Shown here piece after piece: positions 12,720 to 25,100 of a DNA stretch of 64,000 bases (position 1 is the first letter of the stretch; every line of letters starts with the position of its first letter). The DNA comes from Cercospora beticola. Lineage: Eukaryota > Ascomycota > Dothideomycetes > Mycosphaerellales > Mycosphaerellaceae. The stretch lies in assembly GCF_033473495.1 (NCBI RefSeq), contig NC_088944.1:186001-250000 (forward strand), read 5' to 3'. The notes beneath the pieces are model-generated. The model did no database searches. It was not told the origin of the DNA and saw nothing but the letters and a program-made list of their open reading frames with translations. The position numbers and the translations under genes are program-made.

Positions 12720-15700
12720 AGGGGAGGGGGAAGTTGCACTGAAAGCGTTGCGACACATTTCCATCAGCCGTGCCAAAAAGTACAAGGTTCGTAAGAAGGC
12801 AGTTATGCTCTACACCACCGCGATGACTTGTCCGCCACACGCCCTACTGGAATTCTTGCCTCTACGCACACCGGCATATGTGTCGTAGGATTTGCTGTCG
12901 AGTAGACCCTATTTTAAAGCCTTCGCTCCTTAACCACCTGCGTAATGATTCTAGGTGGGAATGCAGTACTCCACTCTATGCAAGCGGGACACGTTGCGTG
13001 AGCTCGCTTCTTGGCGCGGGAGGATCATGCAAACGCAGAGATTTCCTCCCTCGGATCAAGCCCCGAAAACTGCAGTTCTTTATGCTGAAGCATAAGCCCG
13101 GTTAACGGCGCGCCTAGAACAGCTGCAACTGCCCGTCAGCATGCAGCTCGCTAAAGACGGTGGTGAACAGTGCACAACTCGTTCCTGCCTTGACCATCTC
13201 TCTACGACTGGCGCTGCGAGTCCGATTTCAGAGATCACGTGTCGCGCGGTCTAGCAACCCTCCTCATACCCCATGGACTTAGCATTCGTCGAAGCTAGAT
13301 CAGGTATTTTGGAATGGTGGCCTATGAGTGCGATTGAGATGCCGAGTTGTGCAGGATCCCGCCCAAAAGTTCTCCGCTGGCATCTGGTACTGAGTATTAC
13401 GCACTGGAACTCTCCAAGTCTCTGTCGTTGCGGTGGGATCTGTGTCCAACTACGCCACATTCCGGGCGTGATAGAAAGCTTGGAGCCGGGCATGATAGCA
13501 AATCGATTGCATGCTGCCGAGGACCACGTTCTGATCGCAAACCGATGTCCCGAAGATCAGGAATCTGACTGCGGATCGAAGGTGTGAGCGAAACGAGGTG
13601 GGACCTCTTGACATACGACTTCTCCTGTTGGAACTGATAGGTCGGAGGAGTAGAGCATGTCGGCTCTGCTGTGGGAGGTTTACTGCGTACACCGCGTCTG
13701 ACTGCCGTAGAATTGTATGTTCCGTAGAGAAGCGGATCCACTTGTTTGCATGACATATCTCTGCGCGTCTCATCGTCCCCATAGCGCTGGTGAGCTGCAT
13801 CCTTGTCAAAGCGGGTCCAAGTGCCCATCCGAACGAATAGCGATAAGCCCTCTTGCGTCGGCACTACATGCATGCAATCTAATGGATCACGAATCCTGCC
13901 GTGCGATACATTGTACATCCGGCACGCAGATTACCACCGCTGTTAGATGAGAGGCACTCTAGCAGTAGTCCAATGACATCGCCTGCGTGGATTGATGTGT
14001 GCTGGTACGAGGCCGTATTCGGCGCGGTTCGACCACATTGCTCTTCGGCAGAGCTCGAGGCAAGGCTCAGAGACGTGGCGAACTGCTCGGTAATGTTGCA
14101 CACCTCCACCTCGATTTTCTGTGCTCTCGAGCATGGGAAGGAAGGGCAGTGGACCTTTGATTTCGATTCTCCGAGATCGCATAGGGTAGCTACTACAGGT
14201 CGCTCCAAATGCCTGTCGGTGTGTGCTCCCATAGAAAGGGGATGCTCCTGAGATGCTGTGCGCTATAACCACTTCCTGGGTGGATATCTCGACTGGCACA
14301 TATAAGACGTCTGGCGGTGTTTCAAATCAGTGCTACGAGTTGCCACTATGGTAAAAGGCAAGCGAAAGACGGCGACGGATAGTAAGAAAGACTAGCACGT
14401 CAAGGCCCCGAGTACACAATCTCTGTTCCGCTATATAGCGAAACGTGTTATGCATGAAACATATGAATTCCGGCGCGTCCTGCTTCACCTCGATCGGAAT
14501 TCGAGGCCAGTTCAGGGCCCGTGCTCAGTCTCGTACTCACTAGTCTGGACAGGCACTGACTGCGATGTCAGTCCATGCCGGTACTCTCCTCGCACGGGAT
14601 CGAAATAGACAGGACGACATTGGCGAGCTCCCACATCTGGCAGGTCAGCCATAACGTAGTCAGAGGGGATGTCCAAGACGCACCGGACGTAGGCGGAGGC
14701 GGAGGTGGAGGTGCTCTATCACCATCTTCTGTTTTCCCAAGACGGTCTGCACGATGGAGCTCCCCTCGACCGTCGCGGTACCTGAACACATGCCAAAGCA
14801 TCCACTGCATAGTCAGTACGGGCGGACCGTATGCAGGAGATACGACATACTTGTATGATCCAATTCGGCAGGCCTGGGGTACACGGGTCCTCGGCGAGGT
14901 CATAAATTGGCTTCGTGGTGGAGCTGGCGCGAAGATAAATGCGGCGACACTCGGCAGCCATAGCTTCTGTGTCGACCTGTGACGTCCGATAAGTAGAGGC
15001 GCGGTCGCGCAGGACAAGTGCTGTTGCACTGCGACAGCCGTCTAGTACGCTGATAATGTTCTGGCGTCCTTCACTCGCCTCGAGCTGCGATCACCATCAG
15101 ATCTGCTGGTCCGCTTCTGCTTGTACGCACCAACCTTCATTAGACGATATATCTTGCGGTGCATGTTGTTTTCCATATCTAGGCCGATGTAACTAAAGGT
15201 TACGCGATCAATGGACACGGCTTGCAGCTTGACAGCGGGCACGCGCTCACTTGAAGAGGCGGGCTTTACTGTCGCTTCGGGGTAGCGCAGGAAGAACGGG
15301 CGACATGGTAGAATCGTAGAGTCCCTGTCGAAGGAAACAGAACAAGAATGCCTGCAGGCGATCCGCATGTCTTTTTATTTCATGCTGAGACCCTCGAAAT
15401 CCCCCGTGTACGGAGGAGCGCCTGCCCTCAATCGCGATCATCTCGAATTCCAGGCGCAGCTGCAGCAGCCTGCTGAAGCCAGTATGCGGCTCGCTGTGGA
15501 ATCTCAAGACGTGCAGGCGGAGCTGTGCAGCCGGCAATGCTGGTCGAGCTGACGCTGGCAAGTACTCGACTGGCGGCCCTGCTGTGCCAGGCTTGCAACC
15601 AGTTGACGGGGTATAGCAAGTTCGGCTGCGGGGATCCCTCCGAGGTCGTCATCTGCCTTCCTCTCTTCGCGTCCCTGGAGTACACAACTACGAGAGGCAA

Positions 15701-17211
15701 AGCACAGAACGCGAACTGTAGGTCCGATGGTTGCGACAATGGTCTTCGGAGTTGCGGCGGAGGGATTCCAGAATCAGGCGCATCGCTTGGAGACATCCTC
15801 TTTTACTCTCGCCTCCCAAATGCTGAGCACGAGTGCCAACAAACAGCAAAGAGCAAATGTGGCCGACAACATGCAGATACCTATCCACAATGGCTGTAAA
15901 TGCGTGGTCGAGACTGCGGCACACGGAACCGTTCCTGTGCTACATCGCGATGCTCCGGCAATCGAATTTTACCCTGCGCAATCGAGGGCAACGCAGCGGG
16001 GTGACGGATGGCCCGCAAAGAAGGTCTGGCCGCCTTCTGTGACACTGGAGTCCCCGAGAGAGCTCTTGATGGAGCGAAAGTCAACGTCTAGACAGGTGGA
16101 CATGTGCGCATCTGGATGTTACCGGCACGTGACCTACATGCCGAGGCGGTTGCCTGAATTCTTCAAACATTGGAGAACCTGGCATTGAGAGTCCGATTGT
16201 GCAGTGGGAGCATCATTTCTCATGCCAGTCATCTGCGTCAAAGAAGAATACACAAGTGCTGTGCCATGGACCTCGTTCGATCGCTACCTGACCTCGACAG
16301 GCTGGCTGGACTCCTTATCTGCCGTACACTTAGCAAAGTTGACGTTCAAGCTGGATCTGCTTGGGTCCGCATTCATGGAGGACTCACGATCTGATAGGTG
16401 AGCGCCAGAACGACACGGTGCTTAGCCAGACCAGCAAAAGCGGTACAAACGTAAGGCGAATTGGTCCGACCTTGTGGAAAGCCTTGCTTCGGCGTAGTCG
16501 TATCACAGGCCCTTGCGTCCTATCGATCGGGATGTATCAGCTCCTTTCTATCGCACTACACTTTAGCGCTTGAGAGATCAAGGCCAAGCTCATTTGAATG
16601 CGCCTGATTTGCTCACAAGCGGTGCGGTAGTCCTTGGAACACAATCACGTCGGGTCCAGTAGGTGCATACACTCTGCTCCAGCCTGAGCTCTCTTATCGA
16701 AACCTAGCAGTCTTCAATATAGCGGAGGTTGATGATATGCTGTCATGGCCTGGCGTTCTACGCAAATAAGGTAGCCGTCACGGAACTTCCACTTCACTCA
16801 TGCACGCCAAGAAAGTACGGCACCGTCGAATGGTCACGCGAGCACGCTCATTTCCGGTACTAGTCACAGGGAAATTCACAATTCTTCACAAGAATTCTGG
16901 GAACTGAGCACGATTTTTGAGACCGCCTATGGAAACCTTCAACAATTAACAGTAGAACGGATCGAAATTTGATGCAGAGCCTTTTCGACGAATTCATGAC
17001 TAATACGCCGGTCATCAAACCTTTCTCGCCTGCCTCGTACTCCCAACAAGCGGGGATTTCATGAGAGCGCTTTACCTGCTGCTCTCAGCTACATGCGGCA
17101 TCGATTCGATCTCGACGGATCACGACCTGCAGAGTTCGCTGCCAGCTTGGTTAGGGACACCGTATGCTGCAACTGGAGAGTCCATGACCTGTTCTGTAGG
17201 GAGCGGTGCAG
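12720..17211. other. 4.5 kb of island without a recognisable gene
   Basis: Only short overlapping frames are present, the longest about 173 codons at 13,397-13,918 (minus), 153 codons at 14,568-15,029 (minus) and 153 codons at 15,727-16,188 (plus). Frames of similar length overlap on both strands, composition is erratic, and no domain or fungal intron grammar makes a convincing multi-exon gene. A plus-strand stretch at about 16,204-16,400 looks somewhat protein-like but is isolated. The region may hold decayed gene remnants, the promoter of the transcription factor gene, or a non-coding transcript. Confidence 0.55.
14692..14712 (+). repeat. Short GGAGGC/GGAGGT repeat
   Basis: A 21-base run of GGCGGA/GGTGGA-type units. 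Read on the plus strand it would encode a glycine run, on the minus strand a proline run. It inflates overlapping reading frames on both strands here and is not evidence for a gene. Confidence 0.75.
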
Positions 17212-19538
17212 ATGGCGGAAAGTTCGGCACGGCGCATGGAAGACGAGGCTAGTCGCCTGCCCCAGAATCTGAAGCGTCAAACAGTGCCCTCGGCATGCTA
17301 CAGCTGTAGGAGAAGAAAGGTCAAGGTACCGTTTCTGCGGAGAGACGAAACTGGGGATAGCTAATCGGCATAGTGCGATGGCCGCCTGCCCTGCAGCTAC
17401 TGCGCCCGTCGATCACTCGAATGTTCATACGAGAGCACCCTGCCCAACGAGACACTACAGCAAGCGAAAAAGCGAAGGTACCATGAGATGGAGCGCAGGA
17501 TTGAGGGTCTAGAACAGCTGCACGATATCCTCGCGCGAGGTAATGAAGCGAGAGCTGTCGAAGTCCTCCGGCGCATGCGTCGAGGTGATGACATGGAGCT
17601 TCTCTTGGACTATGCTCGGGCTGGAGCTGGTGTGGACGGCAGCTCGCTCGAGCAGAGTCAGCATTCGCGGCGCCTCTTTCTGAAAAGCTTAGTAGAGTCG
17701 ACGGCATCTCTAGAGGAAACGACCAACGCTGCAAGGACGGTGGTGACCATCGACCGCTTGTATCTGCCATCCGTAGAGGCTTATCAGACTCTGCAACACA
17801 GCGTGCTACAGCTCGACCATCTCGACGGCTTCCTCTCCGAGACCAACTCGCAACGTGCGACCGGGGCTTCGGCGCAACAACGTGCAGAGGACAAAAGCAG
17901 CGGTCCGCTCTACTGGGTACCGGCACACCCGTGGCTCGTGGCGGTCAGCGACGAAGAAACATCTCACTTGCTATCTATGTTCCTTGCATATACCAATGTC
18001 TGCTGGCGTTTCGTGGAAGTTCAACCCTTTCTGCAAGCACTGCGTAGCAAAGACCTCGGGTCTCAGTATTGCTCACCATTTCTCGTGAACGCCATGATGG
18101 CCCTAGCGTACCTCTACGCAGATATCGCAAACAGCGGCGACGACGACCCCGAAGGAGCCCCGCACCAAAATATCCGGTTCCACGAAGAAGCTCTGCGACT
18201 GTGGACGCTGGCTGGGCCAGAGCCTAGCATCACAAATATCCAGGGACTCTCCATTCTGGCGGTCGAGCATATCCTCCAGGGCAAAGATCAGCAAGGGCTT
18301 GATCTGCTGTCTGCCGCTTGCGAGTTGAACAACACCCTACACCTGCCCGTGCGGCTGGCAGAGTGGTCCAGAGAAGACCTGGTGTACTACAGAGCTCGTA
18401 GCTGCACTTGGTGGATGGTGGTCCATCTGAATTTGACTTGTAGGATGGGCCTAATGATTGCTGGCGATGCCGTGGACTGGAATCGTGCGCCTGAGATGGC
18501 GGACGTGCTGCTGGAGGATTTGCAGTACTGGGTAACCACACGATGTTCCCGTGGCTCCAGAATAGACTAACCAAGACCAAGATCGGCTACCCTTTTCTCG
18601 ACGAACCAATCCCGCTCCAAGCGAACTTCCTGTTCCAGCAACGATGCCTTTTCACACGACTCCTTCAACAAGCTACGACGATCCTCACGGCACACTCACT
18701 TGAGGCCGATGCCCTATCCGAGCTTGTATCGGCGAGTCAAGCGCTGTCTGCACAGCTGCAAGAATGGTATGATGCGATTCCACAGGAAGTTTTTCCTATT
18801 ACGAGGGCACCCCCGAACATTTACGATCTGCACGCTCAGTACCACTGCGTTCAGGCGGCTCTCTACGAGCGCAGCCACATGCACTTGTGCGCATTGATGC
18901 AGGAAACAGAGCACGACACCGAAGAATTGGCTGGATCTGAAAGAGCACGATTGAGAACACATTTGCGTGCGACAGCCCTGCAACACTGCTATGAAGGCGC
19001 AACCGTTCTTCGAGCGTTCCGTAAGGCACACGGTTTGAAGTGTGTCTCCTTTGTGCTCCTGAATCATTCCGTGGTGGGGGCTTTCGTATGCTTGAACGAT
19101 ATGCACACACCTCCAGAGGGATCCACTCCTCGCACGGGCAAAGGTCTCGAGTCCGACCAAAGGACGATATCTGCACTAGAGGAATTCTTCCGCATTATAT
19201 TAGCTACGAGTGGAAGGTGGATTCTGTCCCGTGGCTTGGCTAAGATGATCTATTACACCGCTTCCAAGGAGCTGCGTATCGAGCTACCGGCCTCGATATC
19301 GGATATTACAGAGATTATGAACAACAGTTCATGGCACAGTTCAGATTTGCTGCAGCTCAGCGCAACATTCCGGCCCAATTGGAGTATGCCGTATGTTCGT
19401 AAGGACGACGACCTTGGGAACTATCGAATGGGAGACATGCTAAATGACTTAATGGAATCGAGCGGTCATCGGGACGGCGCTGTGGAACCGCGGCCGAGCT
19501 CGTCGAGAGTTATGGCATACGATCCTGTGCACGATTAA
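17212..19538 (+). CDS. Zn2Cys6 binuclear-cluster transcription factor, three exons
   Basis: Preferred model: exons 17,212-17,325, 17,374-18,531 and 18,582-19,538, giving 742 residues. The zinc cluster is canonical: Cys29-x2-Cys32-x6-Cys39-x5-Cys45-x2-Cys48-x6-Cys55, with basic residues (CRRRKVKC) between the second and third Cys. A basic linker (KKRR) and a helical, probably coiled-coil dimerisation segment follow at about residues 72-110. Residues about 230-400 resemble the middle homology (fungal_trans-type) region. The start is the first in-frame ATG after a stop at 17,197; ATG 17,239 is an alternative. Exon 1 was found from the cluster: it joins in frame to the long frame beginning at 17,488. 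The gene ends in two adjacent stops (TAA TGA). The length is normal for the family. Such proteins are nuclear, sequence-specific regulators, often of secondary metabolism or nutrient use. No cluster partner is visible, so the target is unknown. Confidence 0.86.
17326..17373 (+). other. Intron 1, inside the zinc cluster
   Basis: A 48-base phase-0 intron with donor GTACCG, branch-like CTAAT at 17,361-17,365 and acceptor CATAG. Splicing joins the codon for Lys38 to that for Cys39, bringing the third to sixth cysteines into frame with the first two. Without it the reading frame stops shortly after the second cysteine. Short introns with a CTRAY branch site near the acceptor are typical of filamentous ascomycetes. 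Confidence 0.85.
18532..18581 (+). other. Intron 2 (or a frameshift) in the transcription factor gene
   Basis: The upstream frame stops at 18,570 and the downstream frame, in a different phase, is open from 18,543 at least. A 50-base phase-0 intron (donor GTAACC, perfect branch CTAAC at 18,567-18,571, acceptor CCAAG) restores one frame. An acceptor at 18,575 is also in frame and would add two residues. The alternative is a single-base indel, because the overlapping downstream frame already begins with a coding-looking stretch (MFPWLQNRL). If so, the gene is a recent pseudogene. Confidence 0.55.
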
Positions 19539-19740
19539 TGAACGCAGAGGGGAACGTCCAGAGGACTATAGAGCTACGTGAATCCTGCATGCGACAATGT
19601 CAGAGTTACTAGCACATCGGTGATTCAGCTTCGCACAGATACTATTCGTTAGTACACGAGACAAGATCGAGCTCGGCGCATCCTCGGATAGGGGTTCTTG
19701 TATACTACGCGGCAGTGTTTCTAGTCCTATAGTGCTAGTA

Positions 19741-21454
19741 ACGCCGACGTACCTCTTGCTTATTAGCCGTAACGGATACTATAGAAAACGGTTATTACGG
19801 TACTATTATCGGAACTTACGAGTATCTATAAGTACTAGTTCTTACTAAAGATATTAGCGATCCTCGCTCGAACTAGAAAATAAAATTCTACTTATATAAT
19901 TTAACGCTTCCGAATATTCGCTAATATTACTAGCTAATTACTATCTTTAAGGATTATTCTAGGAAGTAATAGCTAAAGGTTTCTAATTTCTATAGTAGCC
20001 TTTTTAAGTATATAGTAGGTTTCGCTTCTAGCTTCCTAATATATATTAGAAAGTATTCGAACTAAGTATAGCTCTATATAACTAAGAGATAAGAGAAATA
20101 AGCTAGCTTACTATAGGCGTTATTTAAATTATTATTTATAGAATATATCTCGAACTTATAGAAATATTCTAGGACTTAAACCTTAGTATAAATATATAGA
20201 CTTCTACTAGGCGTCGCTAGACTATTCTAAAAGTAATATAATAGCTAGAGAAGCTCTCTAAGTATTTCGTATACTTACTTTATATATTATACGAGCTTAA
20301 GAATAGTAGGAAGATCGAATAGAATATACTTAGTATATTACGACTACTTTTAGTTTCGACTTCGATCTCGGACTAAATAAAAGTCTAAGAGAAAATACTA
20401 CGCTTCGTAGCTTTATAGCCTATAGAATAGTAGAAAAAGTACTAAGATAGTATTTAGTACTAATATCTACTAGAATAAGAAAAAAGTATTTTACGAGATA
20501 TAAGACTATTACTTAGTAGATATCGAAAAGTATAGTATAGTAGAAGCAAAAGTATATATAGTTATACTAACTAACTCTATACTACTCTCTTATATATCGG
20601 ACTAGCTCTAAAGAATAATAAATAGTTACGAGTCTAACTTAGATCTAAACGAAGTAGATACTTTTAATCGATACTTCTTCTAGTCTAAGAATATACTCTA
20701 GTTAGAAAACTTATATACTATTATAAAGAAGTATAAGATAAGAGTAATAAGTAATTTAAGGAAGTATAATTTAATTATAGATATAGTATCTATCGGAAGA
20801 TATCTAGCTAGCTTTAAGTAGAGTTCCGATAGTACTTAGCTAGAATATTAGAAGTAAAAGAATTAGTAAGAAGAAGAGCTAGATATACTTTAGAACGAGA
20901 ATTAATATTACTCTTAGCTATTTAATTCGAAGAAAAGTCGCGCTAGCCTTATAGTAGATATAAATATATACTATAATACTATAGAATAAAGTTTATAAGT
21001 TATAAGTCTCTTAACGACTACTTAAGAACTCTAGGCTCTAGAGAAAGAGAATAATATATATAGTCGAGATATACGATCGAGAATATACTACTATAAAGAC
21101 TCCTAAGCGCTTATAGTAAAGCTTTTCTACTAACTAAGCCTTTAAGTAAGAATTAATACTACTCTTATATCTTCTACTCTTCTAGTACTACTATTTATAG
21201 CTTACTTACTTTCTTTACTAAAAGTCGTTATTTATATATATATAATACTCTTATAGTATTAATACTAGTCTATACTACTTAGGCGACTATATTCTCGGCT
21301 TACTTTAAATACTCTATCTATAACTACTAAGCTCGATTTATAGTTAGCTCTACTTAAGGACTCCTTCTATTAGTAGCTTATATACTACTAAGCTTTATAT
21401 ATAATAAAGAAAGCCTAAGATATATACTAAGTTCTATAATTAATATAAAGAGTA
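19741..21454. other. RIP-mutated DNA, unassigned
   Basis: CpA/TpG-depleted sequence beginning abruptly after the gene island. The part from about 20,340 to 21,000 is A-rich on the plus strand and could once have been coding, but no domain is recognisable. No terminal repeats found. Confidence 0.6.
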
Positions 21455-22180
21455 ACGATTCTTAGATAGTAATTAAGCTAATTTTTTTTATTACTTATAC
21501 CGATATAATTCCCTTTTAGGCCTATATAGGGAGTTCCTATATATTTACTAGAAATAAAAACTATAGCTAGAGCTTAGGTAAAAGATTATTCTACTTCTAC
21601 TATCTATCTTCTATACTAGGAAACTATTCGAACTATAATCTACTTCTTCTATAGCTTAAGTAGCTTTAGTTATTAATATTATATCTACTTCTTCTTTCTA
21701 GTTAGCCTTTTCTCTTTACTATTTTCTATACTAGTAAGAAGTAATATAGGATATTCTATTCTAAGAACTATATTATTATTATATATAGTCCTTTCTCTAT
21801 TATAAGTATTTCGTAGTAGTTCTACGTACCTACTATACTTATTATTTTATTATAGTCTCGTTCGAAGCGTAAGTAGAATAGTATAATATACTTCGGCGTC
21901 TACTATATAAAGCTATATATATATATAGAGGACTTATAGCTCGGTACGTTATAGTAGTATAGGTAGTCGTTAAGTCCGATATACTTTATTTATAGAAGTA
22001 TTACGATCGTATTTTCTATTTTACTAAGCTACGTATAGAGTTTATCTAAGTAGAGTTAGAATTCTAAAATCTTCTAAGCGATCTTTAGTAATAGTATTCT
22101 ATATCTAATATTCGAGAGCTATATCTAAACTATATATCGTCGCGTTTATTATAGATAAGTATAAAGTATATTAAGTAAGG
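21455..22180. repeat. Dispersed repeat R, copy c (shared ends, different middle)
   Basis: The first 30 or so bases match positions 8-40 (CGATTCTTAGATAGTAATTA, then AGCTAAT). The last 100 or so match 1,020-1,110, including CGATCTTTAGTAATAGTATT and AGAGCTATATCTAAACTATA. The interior differs from copy a and is shorter (about 0.7 kb against 1.1 kb). Conserved termini with a replaced interior suggest a subfamily or a recombinant terminal repeat. Confidence 0.5.
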
Positions 22181-25100
22181 ATAGAAGTACGTATTCTCTA
22201 TTATATATATTTATCTAGAATTTATAGAGAAAGTAATCGTATAGATAGTAGTAGTAACCTAGCTCGTATATAGTATATAGAGCTCGGCTTTTAGAAAAGT
22301 AGAACAAATCTATACTATAGCTATATAGCCGACGATAGTATATAGAAGCCTAATCTAGTATAATAGAGTAGACCTTAGAATTAGTTAGAATAAGAGTATA
22401 TATCCTCTTAAGATAGTCTAGAATTAATACTACTCTACGATTATAAGAGCCTAATAAACTATAGCGATCGTAGAACTAGAGTATAAGATATAAATAGAGC
22501 TACTAGATATATCTATCGAATAAGCCGCTCGAGAGTATATCGAGATAATAGTAATAGTATTAACGAGAGTAATTATTAGTTAGATACGATAATATATAGC
22601 TAATAGACTTACGCGTAATATAACGCTCGATATAACGATTATAAATAGTAGAAGTAAGATCTTTAATAGATAATATAGTATAAGAAAGAGACGATAAGTA
22701 AGATACTATCTCTTAGATAGTAGTACTAGAGTTATAGCGCGCTTAGTAGTAAATATATTAGTAAGAGATATAGATAGTATACTATATAATATAATAGTAC
22801 TTTATAACTATAACTATAGGAGACTTCTATCTCTACTTAGATAGACTCTATATATAGCTAAGTAAGATAGAGAATATAACTAGAACGCCTCTATAGATAG
22901 AGCAAATCGGGCTTAATAACTACCTAGGCTACTATAAGGTACTATACTATAAGTCGCTAGTATACGCGTATAGGTTCTTATAGTAGACGTCGAAATATAT
23001 TATACTATTCTATAAGATAATAAGAAAAGTAATAAGGATAGACTACTATAAGATAAGATACTTATAGTAAAAGAGAAGCTCTATACTATAATAACGTAGT
23101 TCGTAGAATAGTATATTCTCCTATACTTTTTACTTATATAAGAGATAACTAATAGAAGAAGTAGATTAAGAAGAAGAAAGACTATAATATCGACGACTAA
23201 TTACTTAGGCTATAGAAGAAGTATCTTATAGCTCCGATAGTTTTCTAGTATAGAAGATAAATAGTAGAAGTATAAGAGCTTTTTACCTAGACGCTAGCTA
23301 CTATATTCCTCTTTAGTATATAGGTTATAAATCTCTATATAGGCTAGAAAGTAGACTAGATCGGTATAAGAAAAATCTCTATATTAGATTACTTAGAAAA
23401 GCTACTAGGTAGTATATAAGCTATCTTATATATATAACTATTTACTAGAAGTATATAATAGAGTTCCTTTTATTTACTTAGTATAAAATAATTATAGTTT
23501 AGTAGTAGTATACTACTATATCTTTAGACTAAAAGTAAAGTAATTATAGATTATACTTAGTAATATCGCTCTCTAGTTTCGTTATCTAGAAAACTTTAAT
23601 AATAATCGTAGCAAAATTATATTATATTATACTTAAACTTACTACCTATTATTATAGATCTATCCTTTATACTAGGCCTATAGTAATATTACTTACGAAT
23701 AGTAGAGATTATCCGACTATCGAAATTATTATTCTATATACGAATAAATACTATTAATAGTAGCGTAATACGATTTAATATAGAGGCTAAACTATATAAT
23801 AGTAAGACTCGCTAAGCTTAAGTTACTAATACTTATATATACTATAGATATATAAAAGTTAAGGTTTATAACGTTATTATTCTAAATAAGACTTACTAGT
23901 TAGCTAATTCTATAATATCGTTTTAGTACTTAGGTAAGCGTCTAATATATAATCGCTATAATAGATAGAGTTTAGTATATAATTATAATACTAGAGAGAG
24001 TACTATAAAGTATTAGTAATTATAGTATAATTCGTTTAATAACGAAATAAAGCTAGAGTATATAATAAGAATCCTTTTATATTTTTAGTAGAGAAGTAAC
24101 TAGGAAGTAGTAGAGTACCTAGTACGTCTACGTCTAAGCTCCTCTCTTAATAACGAGTATTATTATATCTTATTAGTATATTCGATAACGCTACTAACTA
24201 CTTTTAATACTCTAGTAGAACTTAAGCTCGCTAGTAGATAGTAGTATAGTATAGATATAGAATCTAGTATAGTAGCTCGGATCGGACTCTTTATAGCTAA
24301 TACTAATATTTAACTTTCTATAAATAATCGATATCTCTATACTTATTCTACTATAGTAAGATAGGACTTATATATAGAATATATAAATATATATACTTTA
24401 GACTTATCGAGCTTTAGTAGAGCTATAATAGGCGAGGCGATACCTTCTAGTAATACTAAGGAATATTAATAATACTAGTTAAGCTATATAAGACTTAAAT
24501 ACTAGAATATCGATAAAGTAGATCTATTAGAGTATCTTTATTCTTTAATAGATAAGGATATAGTATAGGTATTATCTAAGACTTAAAGTATAACTATACT
24601 AAGTCTTCTATACTTTTAAGATATTAATTATTTAGAGTCTAGAAATCCTTCGTATTAGCGCTACCTACTACTATAGAATTAGTTTTCTTCTAATCGAGTC
24701 GTAGAGTTATAATTATTATAGAGTATATATTAGAGTCGACTTATAGCCTCTATAAGAGGATTTCGCGATTCTAGTTAGTAGTCTAAGTCCTATTAGCCGG
24801 CTTATATAGCTTCTATATCTATTACTATAACTATTATATATATAGCTTTATTTAGATTACTCTACTAAAGAAGCTCTTAGATTATCTCGATACTTTAAAG
24901 AGAGTAATAATCTTCTATCTCTACTTATTAGCTTCTTCTATTAGCTTTTACTTCTAATTAATCGACTAGGTATTTAGTATCTTAAGGCTACGAATCTACT
25001 ATTATTATTACTCGCTTTACTCTATCTTTAGGTTTTTCCTTAACTCTTCTCTTTTTCGACGTTTTAATTAACTAATTAGACTAGAATACTACTAAGGTCT

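Larger units (their letters stand above)
12591..19740. other. RIP-free island of normal base composition
   Basis: CpA, TpG and ATG reappear abruptly near 12,590 and vanish again near 19,740, and G+C rises to roughly half by eye. The outer 100-150 bases on the left are intermediate, as expected for limited leakage of RIP from neighbouring repeats. The island is the only part of the window able to encode protein. It contains one recognised gene at its right end. Confidence 0.92.

Noticed and set aside
13397..13918. 173-codon minus-strand frame in the island
   Set aside because: Overlaps comparable plus-strand frames, has no recognisable domain and lacks a protein-like residue pattern. At near-50% GC such frames are expected by chance.
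14568..15029. 153-codon minus-strand frame with a proline run
   Set aside because: The run comes from the GGAGGC-type repeat at 14,692-14,712, which opens both strands. No homology recognised.
15727..16188. 153-codon plus-strand frame, and an overlapping 124-codon frame at 15,525-15,899, considered as part of a regulator or metabolic gene
   Set aside because: Neither carries a motif I can name, and joining them would need an unsupported splice or frameshift.
16204..16401. Protein-like 65-codon frame before a possible GTGAGC donor
   Set aside because: No matching downstream exon or domain found; kept only as a remark in the description of the region.
18714..19176. Minus-strand frames of 125-148 codons inside the transcription factor gene
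   Set aside because: They are shadows of the coding strand in exon 3.
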